Below, piece by piece: positions 37,030-46,176 of a DNA stretch of 64,000 nt; the first letter of the stretch is position 1, and every line of letters begins with the position of its first letter. Below the pieces are notes generated by a model. It had not been told where the DNA came from, did no database searches, and saw only the letters and a program-made list of their open reading frames with translations. The position numbers were made by a program, and so were the translations under genes. The stretch covers positions 20,008 to 84,007 of the forward strand of contig JAQURD010000006.1 in NCBI GenBank assembly GCA_028749115.1, given 5' to 3'. This DNA is from Acidobacteriota bacterium. GTDB taxonomy: Bacteria > Acidobacteriota > Aminicenantia > Aminicenantales > Saccharicenantaceae.

Positions 37030-37381
37030 GCTGTCACTCGTCGCTGATCTTTTTACTATCATTGAGCAACAGGCTAACCTAGCCGGCGCCAAAAAGGTTA
37101 CTAAGGTTGTTGTTTCAGTTGGCGAGTTATCAGGAGTTGTGCCGGAGCTTTTTCGTTCGGCTTTTCTGAGTTACAAAAAGAGAACAATTGCCGATAAAGC
37201 CAGGCTGCAGCTTAAAATGGTTAAAATCAAATTTAAATGTCGAAGCTGCGGTCAGGAAATTACAGCCAGAAATATCAGGGACGAATCTTTTTCTTATGTC
37301 TGCCCGGCCTGCGGTTCAAAGGACATGGAACTGGTGGCGGGCCGCGACCTTTATCTCGAAAAACTGGAGATAGAAATCTGA
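37022..37381 (+). CDS. hypA: Hydrogenase nickel metallochaperone HypA
   Basis: This 119-residue HypA has the nickel-binding N-terminus MHELSL (H2) and a zinc site of two CxxC motifs (C73/C76 and C94/C97). It is the last gene of the hox operon. HypC, HypD, HypE and HypF, which build and deliver the Fe(CN)2CO moiety, are not in this window. Confidence 0.95.
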   Translation: MHELSLVADLFTIIEQQANLAGAKKVTKVVVSVGELSGVVPELFRSAFLSYKKRTIADKARLQLKMVKIKFKCRSCGQEITARNIRDESFSYVCPACGSKDMELVAGRDLYLEKLEIEI

Positions 37382-37997
37382 GCTGTCGCGGCTAATCAGC
37401 CTCAGCCAAAGACTCATTAGTTCAGGAGCTCTTTGTATGCTAAGGAGAGGAGAAAAGTGTTTAGACCTCATTATCTCCTGGATATTATCAAACAAGTCCA
37501 CTGAGTCTTACATATAAACAAGGTGATACTGGCAGATAGGCGGGAAAATGTGTGTGGCTAGTGCCAGAAAAGAAGCTGAGAAAATAAATTTGAGAGCTTT
37601 TTAATTAATAAGAGTGAACTTTGAGACCTCTTTAAAGGCTGGGCTTCCAATGATACTAAATTACTGGGGTTTTTTGAATTTCCTTAGTTCCGCTTTCCAG
37701 GGAAACATTCCTGTCGATTTTTCCGGTCGTTAAAGCCGACTCCTTGGAACGGAGTCCAACGGAATACCTCTTCCTGGTCGCAAGTGGCCACTAAGAAAGG
37801 ATGGAAGAAAGTAAAGTAAACGTTATAAAGATAATAATCGTCCCCTCTGAGACTTCTGTTCACCTGCTGTTAGGTGGCCCGGCTGTAGGTTTAGATGTAC
37901 TCACATAGCAAATAAATACAATGGTTATAATAATCGAGGATGTCAGCTCAGCCAATTATTGTTGCCCTTACTTTTGAAAAGTAATTGCCCCGGGTAA
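37382..37997. other. Gene-free stretch between hypA and the MetH reactivation gene
   Basis: No supported gene is seen in 616 bp. There is a short hairpin (GACTCC...GGAGTC, about 37738-37756). A minus-strand open stretch of about 36 codons has no recognisable product. No clear terminator was found for either flanking convergent gene. Confidence 0.5.
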
Positions 37998-38834
37998 TTA
38001 GAAATATCTGGAGGCGTCCGGATGGTGGAGAATAATGGCTGTAGTACTTAGCTCTGGCACAAGCTGAAAAGTCTCAGTAAGCGAGACACCAATTTCTTCA
38101 CTCCTCAAAAGTTCCAGTATCTTTTTTTGATCCTCAAGCTGCGGAAAAGCCGGATAGCCGGGGCTTAACCTTCTCCCCCGGTATTTTCTTCTCAGGCAGG
38201 CAGCATAATCTGGCACTTTTTTTTCATTTAATCCCAGTTCCTGCCTTATTCTGAAATGCACATATTCAACCAGAGCCTCAGTTAATTCGGCACCAAAACC
38301 ATGCCAGAGAAAATAATCGGCATATTTACCTTTGCCCCACTTTTCTTTAATAAACTTATCGAGTCTTTGACCGGTGGTCACCAGGGAAAAAGCTACCACA
38401 TCTTTTTGACCTCCTGACCCGGGTAGAAAGAAATCAGCCAGGCTAATGGCTGGAAAGGATCTAAGACCCGGAAAATTGAAGACCAGAGGAGAACTGTCTT
38501 CTTCGCTTCGGAAGACCAGAAGTTTATTCTCCTGGCTCCAGGCAGGAAAATAACCATAGGCAGCTTGAAATTGCAGTAAATCATTATCGTCTGCTTCCTC
38601 TAAAAAACTGGAGAGAAGAGCCTCAGGAATAAGACGGGAATTAGCGGGAAGTTTTATTTTTTCCTTTAGCTGCCAGCGGCTGCAGATAAGGACCTTTTTA
38701 TTAAGAAAAGGCAAAACTTTCTCCACAGGTATTTTTTTTAGTATTCGCCCACCCCAGAAAGGCGGGGGCGGAACTTCTGACGGAGGTAATCGCCTGATTT
38801 TACTGGCTCTTTTTAATGTTTCTCTATCACTCAT
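37998..38834 (-). CDS. Stand-alone methionine synthase reactivation (AdoMet-binding) domain protein
   Basis: The 278-residue protein matches the C-terminal activation domain of cobalamin-dependent methionine synthase: an N-terminal PPPPFWG, GYFPAWS in the middle, LWHGFGAELTEALVEYVH, and the AdoMet-binding end RRLSPGYPAFPQLEDQ...LTETFQLVPELSTTAIILHHP. The neighbouring MetH stops before this domain, so the two proteins together make the full enzyme. The reactivation domain lets flavodoxin and AdoMet regenerate methylcobalamin after oxidation. I chose ATG 38834 behind GGAAAGGAAG; TTG 38855 is the longer alternative. Confidence 0.88.
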   Translation of the reverse strand: MSDRETLKRASKIRRLPPSEVPPPPFWGGRILKKIPVEKVLPFLNKKVLICSRWQLKEKIKLPANSRLIPEALLSSFLEEADDNDLLQFQAAYGYFPAWSQENKLLVFRSEEDSSPLVFNFPGLRSFPAISLADFFLPGSGGQKDVVAFSLVTTGQRLDKFIKEKWGKGKYADYFLWHGFGAELTEALVEYVHFRIRQELGLNEKKVPDYAACLRRKYRGRRLSPGYPAFPQLEDQKKILELLRSEEIGVSLTETFQLVPELSTTAIILHHPDASRYF

Positions 38835-39096
38835 GATGCCTGTCTTCCTTTCCAATCTTTTGCCTCTTTCTACTGAGGACCTTCCTGGCCGCTAATGCTT
38901 TCCTTATTCATTTCTCCCCTCTTTCAACTAATTTTATTAAACTGATTGTTCAGAAATAATCCAGGTCAACTGGCATTATGCACGGCGGAAGATCGGAGAC
39001 GCAAACATATACTTAAGAAATTCATCTGAGCACGCAATTTTTCTTTCACTCATGGTTAAATTCCCACTATGTTTACATTTTTATGAATAAGGCCTG

Positions 39097-41646
39097 TTAA
39101 GTGTTTTTCACCTTCCTCTCTGCAAGAAGTTTCATGATTTCTAACGCTTCCATGGCATCTTTACCATAATAGACATCACCCTGATAGATAGGCTTCAGGA
39201 CTTTTCCTACAAAGCTTCTTTCCAGGGCTGCCCCACCGCACAGAACAGGAATTTTAAGGCCGTGTTCAGTCATTGTCTCTAAATAATCTTTCATCATCCA
39301 GCAGGATTTAACCAGCAGGCCGCTCAGTCCAACGGCCTGTGGCTTGAACTCGTCTATAGCCTGTATGATTTTTCCCGCCTCCTGGTTTATGCCAAGGTCA
39401 ATAACCTCAAAGCCGTTAGCTTCCAGAATTAAACCAACCAGGTTCTTACCTATATCGTGGACATCCCCTTTAACTGTGGCCAGTACAATTCTACCTCTGT
39501 GCCGGTTTTCATCGTCCGCAGGGAGATAGGGTTTTATGACGGTCAAAGCTTTCTTGACTGTTTCGGCCGATTTCAGGACAAAAGGCAGTGGCAAATTCTG
39601 ACTGCCAAAAAGCTCTCCAACTCTGTCCATACCTTTCAAAAGAAACTCATTAATTATACTCAGGGGAGAATATTCTTTCAGAAGCTCCCTGATAAGCTCT
39701 TCGATTTGAGCTGCCTCACCATTGACCACTGCCTCCACCACCACTTCCTCAGGCCGGATGTTTTTCCGAAGAGACACTGACAGTGAAGGCAACAATGATT
39801 TTTCACTAAGAAGCTCAGCCAGGGGATCGTAATTGGCCCGGCGGCGGTTCAGGACCAAATCTTTCCCCAGTTTTAAAATTTTCTCAGGTATTTTTGGCAG
39901 TGGCATTATTTTCGAATGATGAATAATAGCCGCATCCAGGCCAGCTTCCAGAGCTAAAGACAAAAAGATGGAATTGATATAAGGCCTGAGTTCTGCCGTC
40001 AATCCATAAGAGATATTACTTATGCCAAGAATTGTCTGACTTCGAGTGAACTTATCTTTTATAAGCCTGATAGCCGCTATCGTCTGCCACCCGGCGTCAT
40101 AATAGTCACGATCTCCTGTAGCCAGGGAAAAAGTCAGGGGGTCAAAGAAAATATCAGCCGGTTCAAAATTGTTTTCTTCAACCAGCAGCTCATAAAGCCT
40201 GGAAGCAACTCTCAGTTTTTCCTTCGCCGTTCTGGCCAGACCATTTTCATCAAGCGTGAGAGCAATAAGAGCAGCCCCGAACTCCCTGGCCACTGCTATG
40301 ATCTCCTGAGCTTTGTGCCCTCCGTCCTCAAGGTTAATCGAGTTAATAATGACTTTGCCGCCGTAGTTTTTAAGCGCTGCTTCGAGAGCCCGGACGTTAG
40401 TTGTATCAATCATAACAGGAATTTCCAGGTTGAGATTTAATTTCGGCATAAAGATTTTCCAATCAGCTGCTTCATCCCTCCCGGGCGTAGCCAGAGCCAC
40501 ATCGGTCAGGTGAGCTCCTTCTCGTTGCTGTTCCCGGGCCACTTCCGCCATGGACTCAAAATCTTCTTTCAAAAGCAGGCTCCTGAAGGCCTGGCTGCCG
40601 TTGACGTTGGTTCTCTCAGCGATAATCAAAGGCCTGGGTTTTACACGGAAGGGCTGGGCCCTGAAGGTGGAAGCACAACCGGGTGAAAAGCGATAATTTC
40701 TTCTGGCTGGATGAAAATGCTCTATTTCTCTAATAGCTGCCTTTAGATGCTCAGGTGTAGTTCCACAGCAACCGCCAGCCAGACTGACCCCGAACTCCTC
40801 TATCAATTTTTTTAACTCTGAGGCAAAAACATCAGGAGAAAGGTTATAGACATATTTCCCGTCTTTTAAGGCAGGACGCCCGGCATTGGGCAGAGCAGAA
40901 ATAAGAAAGGGTGAGTTCCTTTTTAAAATGCGAAGAGCCTCAACCATGACTTGCGGTCCATCTCCACAATTTAATCCGACAGAAAAGAGAGGAAAACTGG
41001 AGAGAGCCGTAACAAGTGTCAGCATATCTGTCCCCAGCAGCATCCGTCCCGAAGAATCCACTGTCACATCGACCATAACCGGCAGTTTTTTGCTTTTTTC
41101 TTTTTGAGCTTTGAATATAGCTACCAGAGCTGCCTTTATCTGAAGAAGATCCTGGGCAGTTTCCACCTGAAGGAGGTCAACTCCGCCATCAATCAGGCCT
41201 GCTGCCTGCTCGTAGTAAGAGTTCCCCAACTCATCAAAGCCAATCTGGCCCAGGCTGGGGAGTCTTTTCCCTGGTCCCATCGAGCCAGAAACAAACCGCG
41301 GACGGTCAGAGGTAGAAAAAGAAGAGGCAACTTCTCTGGCCAGTCTGGCCGCAGCCAGATTAATCTCATAAGCTTTATCTCTAAGGCCGTTTTCTTCGAG
41401 GGCAAGCCGGCTGGCTCCAAAGGTATTAGTCTCAATAACTTCACAGCCTGCCTTAAGAAATGAAACATGGACCTCGCCGACTATTTCTGGCCGGGAAAGA
41501 TTCAAGATTTCATAACAACCATCCTTCCCCCAGAAATCATCTGGTGTCAGGCTATATTTTTGCAAGCTGGTACCCATAGCACCATCAAAGATGATTATTT
41601 TCTCTTTGACTCTCTTTTCAATCTTGGCTTCCCTTTTTCTATCCAT
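39097..41646 (-). CDS. metH: Cobalamin-dependent methionine synthase lacking reactivation domain
   Basis: This protein of about 849 residues transfers methyl groups from methyltetrahydrofolate to homocysteine through B12. Domains in order: homocysteine-binding barrel (IIFDGAMGTSLQ; zinc site VGLNCG and GGCCGTTPEH), pterin-binding barrel (LIIAERTNVNGSQAF), B12 cap helices, and the B12-binding Rossmann domain with KGDVHDIGKNLV giving the lower axial His. It ends after the B12 domain. ATG 41646 has AGGGGAAG upstream; a GTG at 41673 overlapping the metF stop (GTGA) would add nine residues. It is co-transcribed with metF. Confidence 0.93.
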   Translation of the reverse strand: MDRKREAKIEKRVKEKIIIFDGAMGTSLQKYSLTPDDFWGKDGCYEILNLSRPEIVGEVHVSFLKAGCEVIETNTFGASRLALEENGLRDKAYEINLAAARLAREVASSFSTSDRPRFVSGSMGPGKRLPSLGQIGFDELGNSYYEQAAGLIDGGVDLLQVETAQDLLQIKAALVAIFKAQKEKSKKLPVMVDVTVDSSGRMLLGTDMLTLVTALSSFPLFSVGLNCGDGPQVMVEALRILKRNSPFLISALPNAGRPALKDGKYVYNLSPDVFASELKKLIEEFGVSLAGGCCGTTPEHLKAAIREIEHFHPARRNYRFSPGCASTFRAQPFRVKPRPLIIAERTNVNGSQAFRSLLLKEDFESMAEVAREQQREGAHLTDVALATPGRDEAADWKIFMPKLNLNLEIPVMIDTTNVRALEAALKNYGGKVIINSINLEDGGHKAQEIIAVAREFGAALIALTLDENGLARTAKEKLRVASRLYELLVEENNFEPADIFFDPLTFSLATGDRDYYDAGWQTIAAIRLIKDKFTRSQTILGISNISYGLTAELRPYINSIFLSLALEAGLDAAIIHHSKIMPLPKIPEKILKLGKDLVLNRRRANYDPLAELLSEKSLLPSLSVSLRKNIRPEEVVVEAVVNGEAAQIEELIRELLKEYSPLSIINEFLLKGMDRVGELFGSQNLPLPFVLKSAETVKKALTVIKPYLPADDENRHRGRIVLATVKGDVHDIGKNLVGLILEANGFEVIDLGINQEAGKIIQAIDEFKPQAVGLSGLLVKSCWMMKDYLETMTEHGLKIPVLCGGAALERSFVGKVLKPIYQGDVYYGKDAMEALEIMKLLAERKVKNT

Positions 41647-41669
41647 TTTTCTTCCCCTGTCTTTCTCAG

Positions 41670-42623
41670 TCACCCTTTGAACAATATTCTCAGCAAATCT
41701 ATCACCGGGTCTTTCTGGCTCATGGTAAAAACATGTATCCCCGGAGCACCTGACTCCAGTAATTTTTCTGCCAGTTCCAGTCCAAATTTTAGCCCCACTT
41801 TCTTTTCCTCTTCCACTGTCCGGCAGGATAGAAAAGCATTAATTACTTTCTGTGGCAGACAAACTCCGAAAGCAGCTGGTATTTTAAAGAGCTGCTTCTG
41901 ATTATAAAGCAGTTTAAAACCAGGCAAAACGGGCACATTTATTCCTGCCTGCTTTAACCGTTTAAGATAATTTTGATAAATCGCCGGTGAAAAAAACATC
42001 TGGGTAATGATAAACCGGGCGCCAGCTTCAATCTTTTTTTTAAGATTAAAAAGATCGAACTCCATATTTGGAGATTCAGGATGCTTTTCGGGATAGCCGG
42101 CGACACCCGGGCAAAAATCAGTTCGGGTTGCCTGATTCATCCCTTCCAGATAATAACCATGATTTAAATTATCAATCTGCTTGACCAGCTCCCAGGCGAA
42201 AGCATGGCCGCCAGGCTCCGGCTTAAATTCTTTTTCTCCCGGTTGGGGATCGCCCCGAACAACAAAAATATTCTCCAGTCCAAGGTAATAAAGCTCAATC
42301 AGAGCATCCTCAATCTCATATTTGCTAAATCCGCCACAGATTAAGTGAGGCACAGCTTCCACACCGAATTTGTGTTTCAGGCTGGCTGAAATAGCCACTG
42401 TGCCTGGCCTCCTCTGCCGGCGAATCTTAATTTCCTGCCCATTTTCGACTGAAAATCCTTCCTGAGGCTGATGAAAAGTAACGCTGATGAACGACGGCTC
42501 AAATTCAAGAAAAGGATCGAGCATAGTATAGAGCCCTTCTATATTTGACCCCTTATTAGGGGGCAGTACTTCAAGAGAAATTACCGGCTTTTTTCTCTTA
42601 ACCAGGGCTTCGCTGACTTTCAT
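41670..42623 (-). CDS. metF: Methylenetetrahydrofolate reductase
   Basis: MetF makes methyltetrahydrofolate for the adjacent MetH. The protein of about 317 residues has the N-terminal SLEVLPPNKGSNIE, SVTFHQPQ, PHLICGGFSKYEIEDAL, FVVRGDPQP and FIITQMFFSPAIY with late VPVLPGFK, all typical of the MTHFR barrel. ATG 42623 is preferred because GGAGGG lies 6 nt upstream; the longer TTG start at 42638 would swallow that site. Confidence 0.94.
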   Translation of the reverse strand: MKVSEALVKRKKPVISLEVLPPNKGSNIEGLYTMLDPFLEFEPSFISVTFHQPQEGFSVENGQEIKIRRQRRPGTVAISASLKHKFGVEAVPHLICGGFSKYEIEDALIELYYLGLENIFVVRGDPQPGEKEFKPEPGGHAFAWELVKQIDNLNHGYYLEGMNQATRTDFCPGVAGYPEKHPESPNMEFDLFNLKKKIEAGARFIITQMFFSPAIYQNYLKRLKQAGINVPVLPGFKLLYNQKQLFKIPAAFGVCLPQKVINAFLSCRTVEEEKKVGLKFGLELAEKLLESGAPGIHVFTMSQKDPVIDLLRILFKG

Positions 42624-42740
42624 TTTCCCTCCTGCCAAAAAGTCTAAAAAATAAAAATAGATGTGGTGCCATAAATTTTTGAGGGAATCCCGGTCACAGG
42701 AATGACAGTCAGAAAAAGCCCACTGACGAAATCAGAATTT

Positions 42741-42809
42741 CAGGCTAATGAGGCCTGAGAAAGGAACCCGGCACAGGCTCTATCTTTAAGCCATTCCCGT
42801 GTCCGGGTT
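42741..42809 (-). promoter_or_regulatory. Candidate structured leader upstream of metF
   Basis: On the minus strand a compound hairpin can be drawn at 42809-42765: AACCCG/CGGGTT outer, CAC/GTG middle, GGCT/AGCC inner. A second hairpin, CAGGC/GCCTG, lies at 42757-42741. Both precede metF by 120-190 bp. They do not match the B12 box or the SAM-I core. They could be mobile-element debris, since a transposase relic lies beside them. Confidence 0.3.
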
Positions 42810-42975
42810 AGACATTATCATTGAGGAGCAAAACTCTTTGATTTTATAAGAAAAAAAGCGTTCTCTCAAAGGATGACAGACTTCACCGCTTAAAATTTTC
42901 TCGGTCAGATACTTCGTATCCATGTTGCCTTTTAATTAGCACAAACCAGACAACCTGTCAAGGCCGTGTATCAGT

Positions 42976-43188
42976 TCAGGACATTAGTGACACCTTAGCT
43001 TTATGGATTTTCTTCCACTGGACATAATACTCAATAGGAGTTTTGAGTTCCAGGGCCCAGTGGGGTCGTATATAGTTATGGTCATATTCATATCTGGCCA
43101 GTTGCTGGTTATGTTCTTCGAGGTTGAGCGAGACGTCCTGGACTTCATAGAACTCTTCCCGATGGGTCCGGTTGCTTGTATTGGGTCA
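42976..43188 (-). pseudogene. Transposase C-terminal remnant (IS481-like integrase)
   Basis: About 70 minus-strand codons encode the end of an rve-type transposase: RTHREEFYEVQDV, LEEHNQQLARYEYDHNYIRPHWALELKTPIEYYVQW. In-frame TGA lies immediately upstream and TGA ends it at 42976-42978. The DDE catalytic core is missing, so this is a dead fragment. Confidence 0.7.
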
Positions 43189-43239
43189 AGTTCTAGAGAA
43201 AGCTTTTTTAAAGAGCCAGAGCTTTTTATCTAACTTTTT

Positions 43240-44226
43240 CTATTCAACCTTAAGCTGAATCTTTTTCAACAACTCGTCGCCTCCATTCCAGGTAACCTTC
43301 ATGATTTTTATGGCTGCTTCACCAGCTTCTCTGGCCTCCATCGGCTGACAGCAAACTCCCGGAAAGTCTAAAAATTTATCCTCTTTAAGACGAAAAACTA
43401 GATATCTATATTCTCTTTCTTCTTCACCCGTAGTAACAATCCCCGGCCCTTCAATTTCCAGGCTGGTTGACTCACTTTTGTAAAAATAACAATCATATTT
43501 AAAAGCAAATTTGTCGCCTACCTTTAGCCTTCCGGCTGGTGCATAAAATATTTCCAAGTCATATTCCTTTTTTTGGCCATTTCTATTCACACTGGAAAAG
43601 TGAATCTGATTGAGCCCGGGCCTTAGACCTGGCTGGCAGCTCATCAGATCAACACCATCATAAATATTGGTTGTTACTAGTTTCTGCTGCTCTCCATTAA
43701 CTACCACCTGGCAGTCCTGGGAGAACCAGTTCAAAAATCTCAGCGGTTCAGGATTCAGGACAAGCTCTTTATCCACCATATCGAGGGGCACAAAACTGCC
43801 GGCAGAATTGAAATCAGTTTTTATGGTGCACCTGGCCTTTTTGCTCTCTGAAGTGAAGATAATGTCAATTGATTTTGATCCAGGCTCCCCAGCATAGATA
43901 AAATAGTCATACTCAGAAAATCCTCCCCCATAGCCCCCGCTACCTTCATGAGATAGAGTTTTCTGGCCATTGATCAGAAACTCAATTTGCCCTCTTCCCC
44001 AGTTTGATGGCCAGCTTACCTGTAGCCTCAGCCCTATTGGCTCCAATTCTTTCATGACTGACCTAAAGTAGGATAGGTCAAGCTGCGGCCAGTGTTCTAT
44101 CTTTTTAACTGTAAGTTCTTCTTTTTTAATTTCAGTTTTTGAACAAACGCCAGTAGATGTAACCAGGATGGAAAAGGCAATAAGAATTAAAATAAATTTT
44201 GGAAGTTCAGGCCTTCTTGTTTTCAT
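43240..44226 (-). CDS. Secreted protein of unknown function
   Basis: This 328-residue protein has a basic N-terminus and hydrophobic signal segment (about residues 10-27, ending STGVCSK; the Cys at about 28 is only a weak lipobox). The rest is beta-rich with Gly/Tyr patches (SGGYGGGFSEYDYFIY) and several Cys. It resembles an extracellular beta-sandwich or carbohydrate-binding fold, but I recognise no family. It is a single gene between a transposase remnant and sppA. Confidence 0.72.
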   Translation of the reverse strand: MKTRRPELPKFILILIAFSILVTSTGVCSKTEIKKEELTVKKIEHWPQLDLSYFRSVMKELEPIGLRLQVSWPSNWGRGQIEFLINGQKTLSHEGSGGYGGGFSEYDYFIYAGEPGSKSIDIIFTSESKKARCTIKTDFNSAGSFVPLDMVDKELVLNPEPLRFLNWFSQDCQVVVNGEQQKLVTTNIYDGVDLMSCQPGLRPGLNQIHFSSVNRNGQKKEYDLEIFYAPAGRLKVGDKFAFKYDCYFYKSESTSLEIEGPGIVTTGEEEREYRYLVFRLKEDKFLDFPGVCCQPMEAREAGEAAIKIMKVTWNGGDELLKKIQLKVE

Positions 44227-44390
44227 ATCTGTCTTCTCCTTTCTAAATCAGGATAATGCAATCAGGCCATGGCAAGCAACATCCACTTTTAATCCTGGAC
44301 TAACTGGCTGACTTCTAGCCCCATATCTGGCTTGATAACAGGCAAAATAATATAAAATTTTGCTCCTGGAAACGGCATATTAGATTTACA

Positions 44391-45359
44391 TTATAGAGCA
44401 GGAAGCCAGAGATAATAAAAGCCAGTTTTAAGCCCTGAAACGATTTTCTCCACAGGCTCGCTCACAAAATCAGTGCCAGCGAGCGAGGTAGCATAAAGAT
44501 TATTCTGCCTTTTGGGATAATAGGTGTAAGCCACAACCCTGGCTTCTTTCAAGCTGGCTCTGGATAAAACCTCCTCCAGAGCGGTCTGGAAATATCCTAC
44601 TCTGTCAATGAGCCCGAGATCCAGAGCCTGGTCGGCTGTATAAACCCGGCCGTCAGCCAGCTTTCTTATTTCATCCAGCGAAGGACCGTTTTCCTTTCGC
44701 GCCACCACCACCTTCAGGAATTTCTCATAATGCTCATCTATGATTTTCTGAAAGAGCTGCTTTTCTTCTTCGCTCATGCCGCGAAACGGACTGCCAGCAT
44801 CCTTCATCTGGCCTGATTTAACCACCGTGGTTTTCACCCCGACTTTGTTCATCAAGCCTTCAACATCAGGGAAAACTGAAATTACCCCGATGCTGCCGGT
44901 GAGAGTGGAAGGATGAGCAATAATCGTCTCGCAGGCGGAGGCTACATAATAACCGCCGGAGGCAGCTACCCCCATCATCAGAGCGACGACAGGGACTCTG
45001 GTCTTCTGGCGAAAGCGGAGAATCTCGTGATAGAGAATATCGCTCGAGGTAACATCGCCACCAGGTGTATCAAGCCTCAGGATGATTCCTTTGACCTGCG
45101 GGTCAGAGGAAGCCTTTTCCAGGCGCTGATAAACTCTGGAAAGAGCATCGCCTTCTCTTGAAAGGAGCCCGCCCTGACTCGAGCTGATGACTCCTTCGAG
45201 GTCAATGACTGTAATTTTCGCTTTAGCCTGGCTCGGCACCAGCACCACCTCTTGCATTTTATCCTGGCCGAGAAAATCAAAATGAAGATGGGGAGAACAG
45301 GCGGCTAGATAAAAAAGCATAAGCGGGATCAGCCCTGACCAGTATTTTTTCTTAATCAT
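44391..45359 (-). CDS. sppA: Signal peptide peptidase SppA (short form)
   Basis: This 322-residue membrane-bound serine protease degrades cleaved signal peptides. The N-terminus is a lipoprotein-type signal (LMLFYLAAC, Cys 21). The catalytic Ser134 sits in GVAASGGYYVASA and the general-base Lys186 in VVKSGQMKDAGSP, the same 52-residue separation as in Bacillus SppA. One S49 domain only, not the double form of E. coli. Confidence 0.93.
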   Translation of the reverse strand: MIKKKYWSGLIPLMLFYLAACSPHLHFDFLGQDKMQEVVLVPSQAKAKITVIDLEGVISSSQGGLLSREGDALSRVYQRLEKASSDPQVKGIILRLDTPGGDVTSSDILYHEILRFRQKTRVPVVALMMGVAASGGYYVASACETIIAHPSTLTGSIGVISVFPDVEGLMNKVGVKTTVVKSGQMKDAGSPFRGMSEEEKQLFQKIIDEHYEKFLKVVVARKENGPSLDEIRKLADGRVYTADQALDLGLIDRVGYFQTALEEVLSRASLKEARVVAYTYYPKRQNNLYATSLAGTDFVSEPVEKIVSGLKTGFYYLWLPAL

Positions 45360-45582
45360 TTTCTTCCTCCTCCTGGCTATCTATTTTATCGCCTTTATCG
45401 CTCTCTCATTTTACCCTATTTTGTCCATTAACTATCTATTCAGTCTGAGTTTCATCCTTAGAAACAAGCGGGTAAATCAAAAACAGTTAGATAAATATTC
45501 AGTCCAGATTTTTATGGGTATTTTAACCTGTAATCAATACTGGTTCTCTACGGGTAGAGACTTGAAAATTCAAAAATGCTGT

Positions 45583-45924
45583 TCAGGAAGGAAGAAATCT
45601 CGTTAGAATCCAGCTGACCAGGCTGATCAAAATCGAACCCAGGACAGCTCCCCAAAAGCCATTGACATAAAATCCCTTTACTAAAGCTGAGACCAGCCAG
45701 AGCATCAACCCATTGATGACCAGCAAGAAAAGTCCCAGAGTCAAGACAGTGATGGGAAGAGTCAGCAAGACCAGGATGGGTTTGATAATTGAATTTACAA
45801 TCCCCAGTAGAAAAGCGGCTACCAGAGCAGCTAAAAAACCATCAACCCGGATAATCTTTGGAAAAAGATAAGAGATGATCAAGACAGCCACCATATTAAT
45901 GATTAAACGTACGATGAAAGGCAT
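45583..45924 (-). CDS. Phage holin family 4 / YvlD-like small membrane protein
   Basis: This 113-residue protein has four predicted membrane segments and the conserved AAFLLGIVNSIIKPILVLLTLPITVLTLGLFLLVINGLMLWL region of the 4-TM 'phage holin family IV' (YvlD). Chromosomal members are common and not lytic phage genes. AAGGAGG stands before the ATG. The 60 bp upstream resemble the end of the IS3-family element at 48.7 kb (see findings). Confidence 0.9.
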   Translation of the reverse strand: MPFIVRLIINMVAVLIISYLFPKIIRVDGFLAALVAAFLLGIVNSIIKPILVLLTLPITVLTLGLFLLVINGLMLWLVSALVKGFYVNGFWGAVLGSILISLVSWILTRFLPS

Positions 45925-45984
45925 AACACCTCCTTCCTCGGGATAACCTCTATTTCTTAGAGATACCCCACCTCCTCAGGACCA
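45925..45984 (-). repeat. IS-end-like sequence upstream of the holin-like gene
   Basis: On the minus strand this stretch reads TACTGGTCCTGAGGAGGTG, then CTCTAAGAAATAGAGGTTAT, and ends AAGGAGGTGTTATG. The sequence before the IS orfA ATG at 48729 has the same blocks in the same order (CCTGAGGAGGTG identical, then about 17 of 20, then AAGGAGGTGT). Confidence 0.6.
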
Positions 45985-46176
45985 GTAAATTAATACCTTA
46001 AAAATATCCGCTTAAATCATATAATATATATCGTTTTTCAGGCGTCTTTGTCAAAAAATCCACTCATTTAGGTTAAGACATGGTATCCAGTGGAGAGAAG
46101 GAAATACCAGGTTATGATCCCGATGCCCAGGGCAGCTAAGCCAGATTTCCATAATTTCCCTCTAGATATTCCAGGT

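Noticed and set aside
42640-42990. Cobalamin or SAM-I riboswitch upstream of metF
   Set aside because: I looked for the B12 box and SAM-I core by eye and saw neither; only generic hairpins are present.
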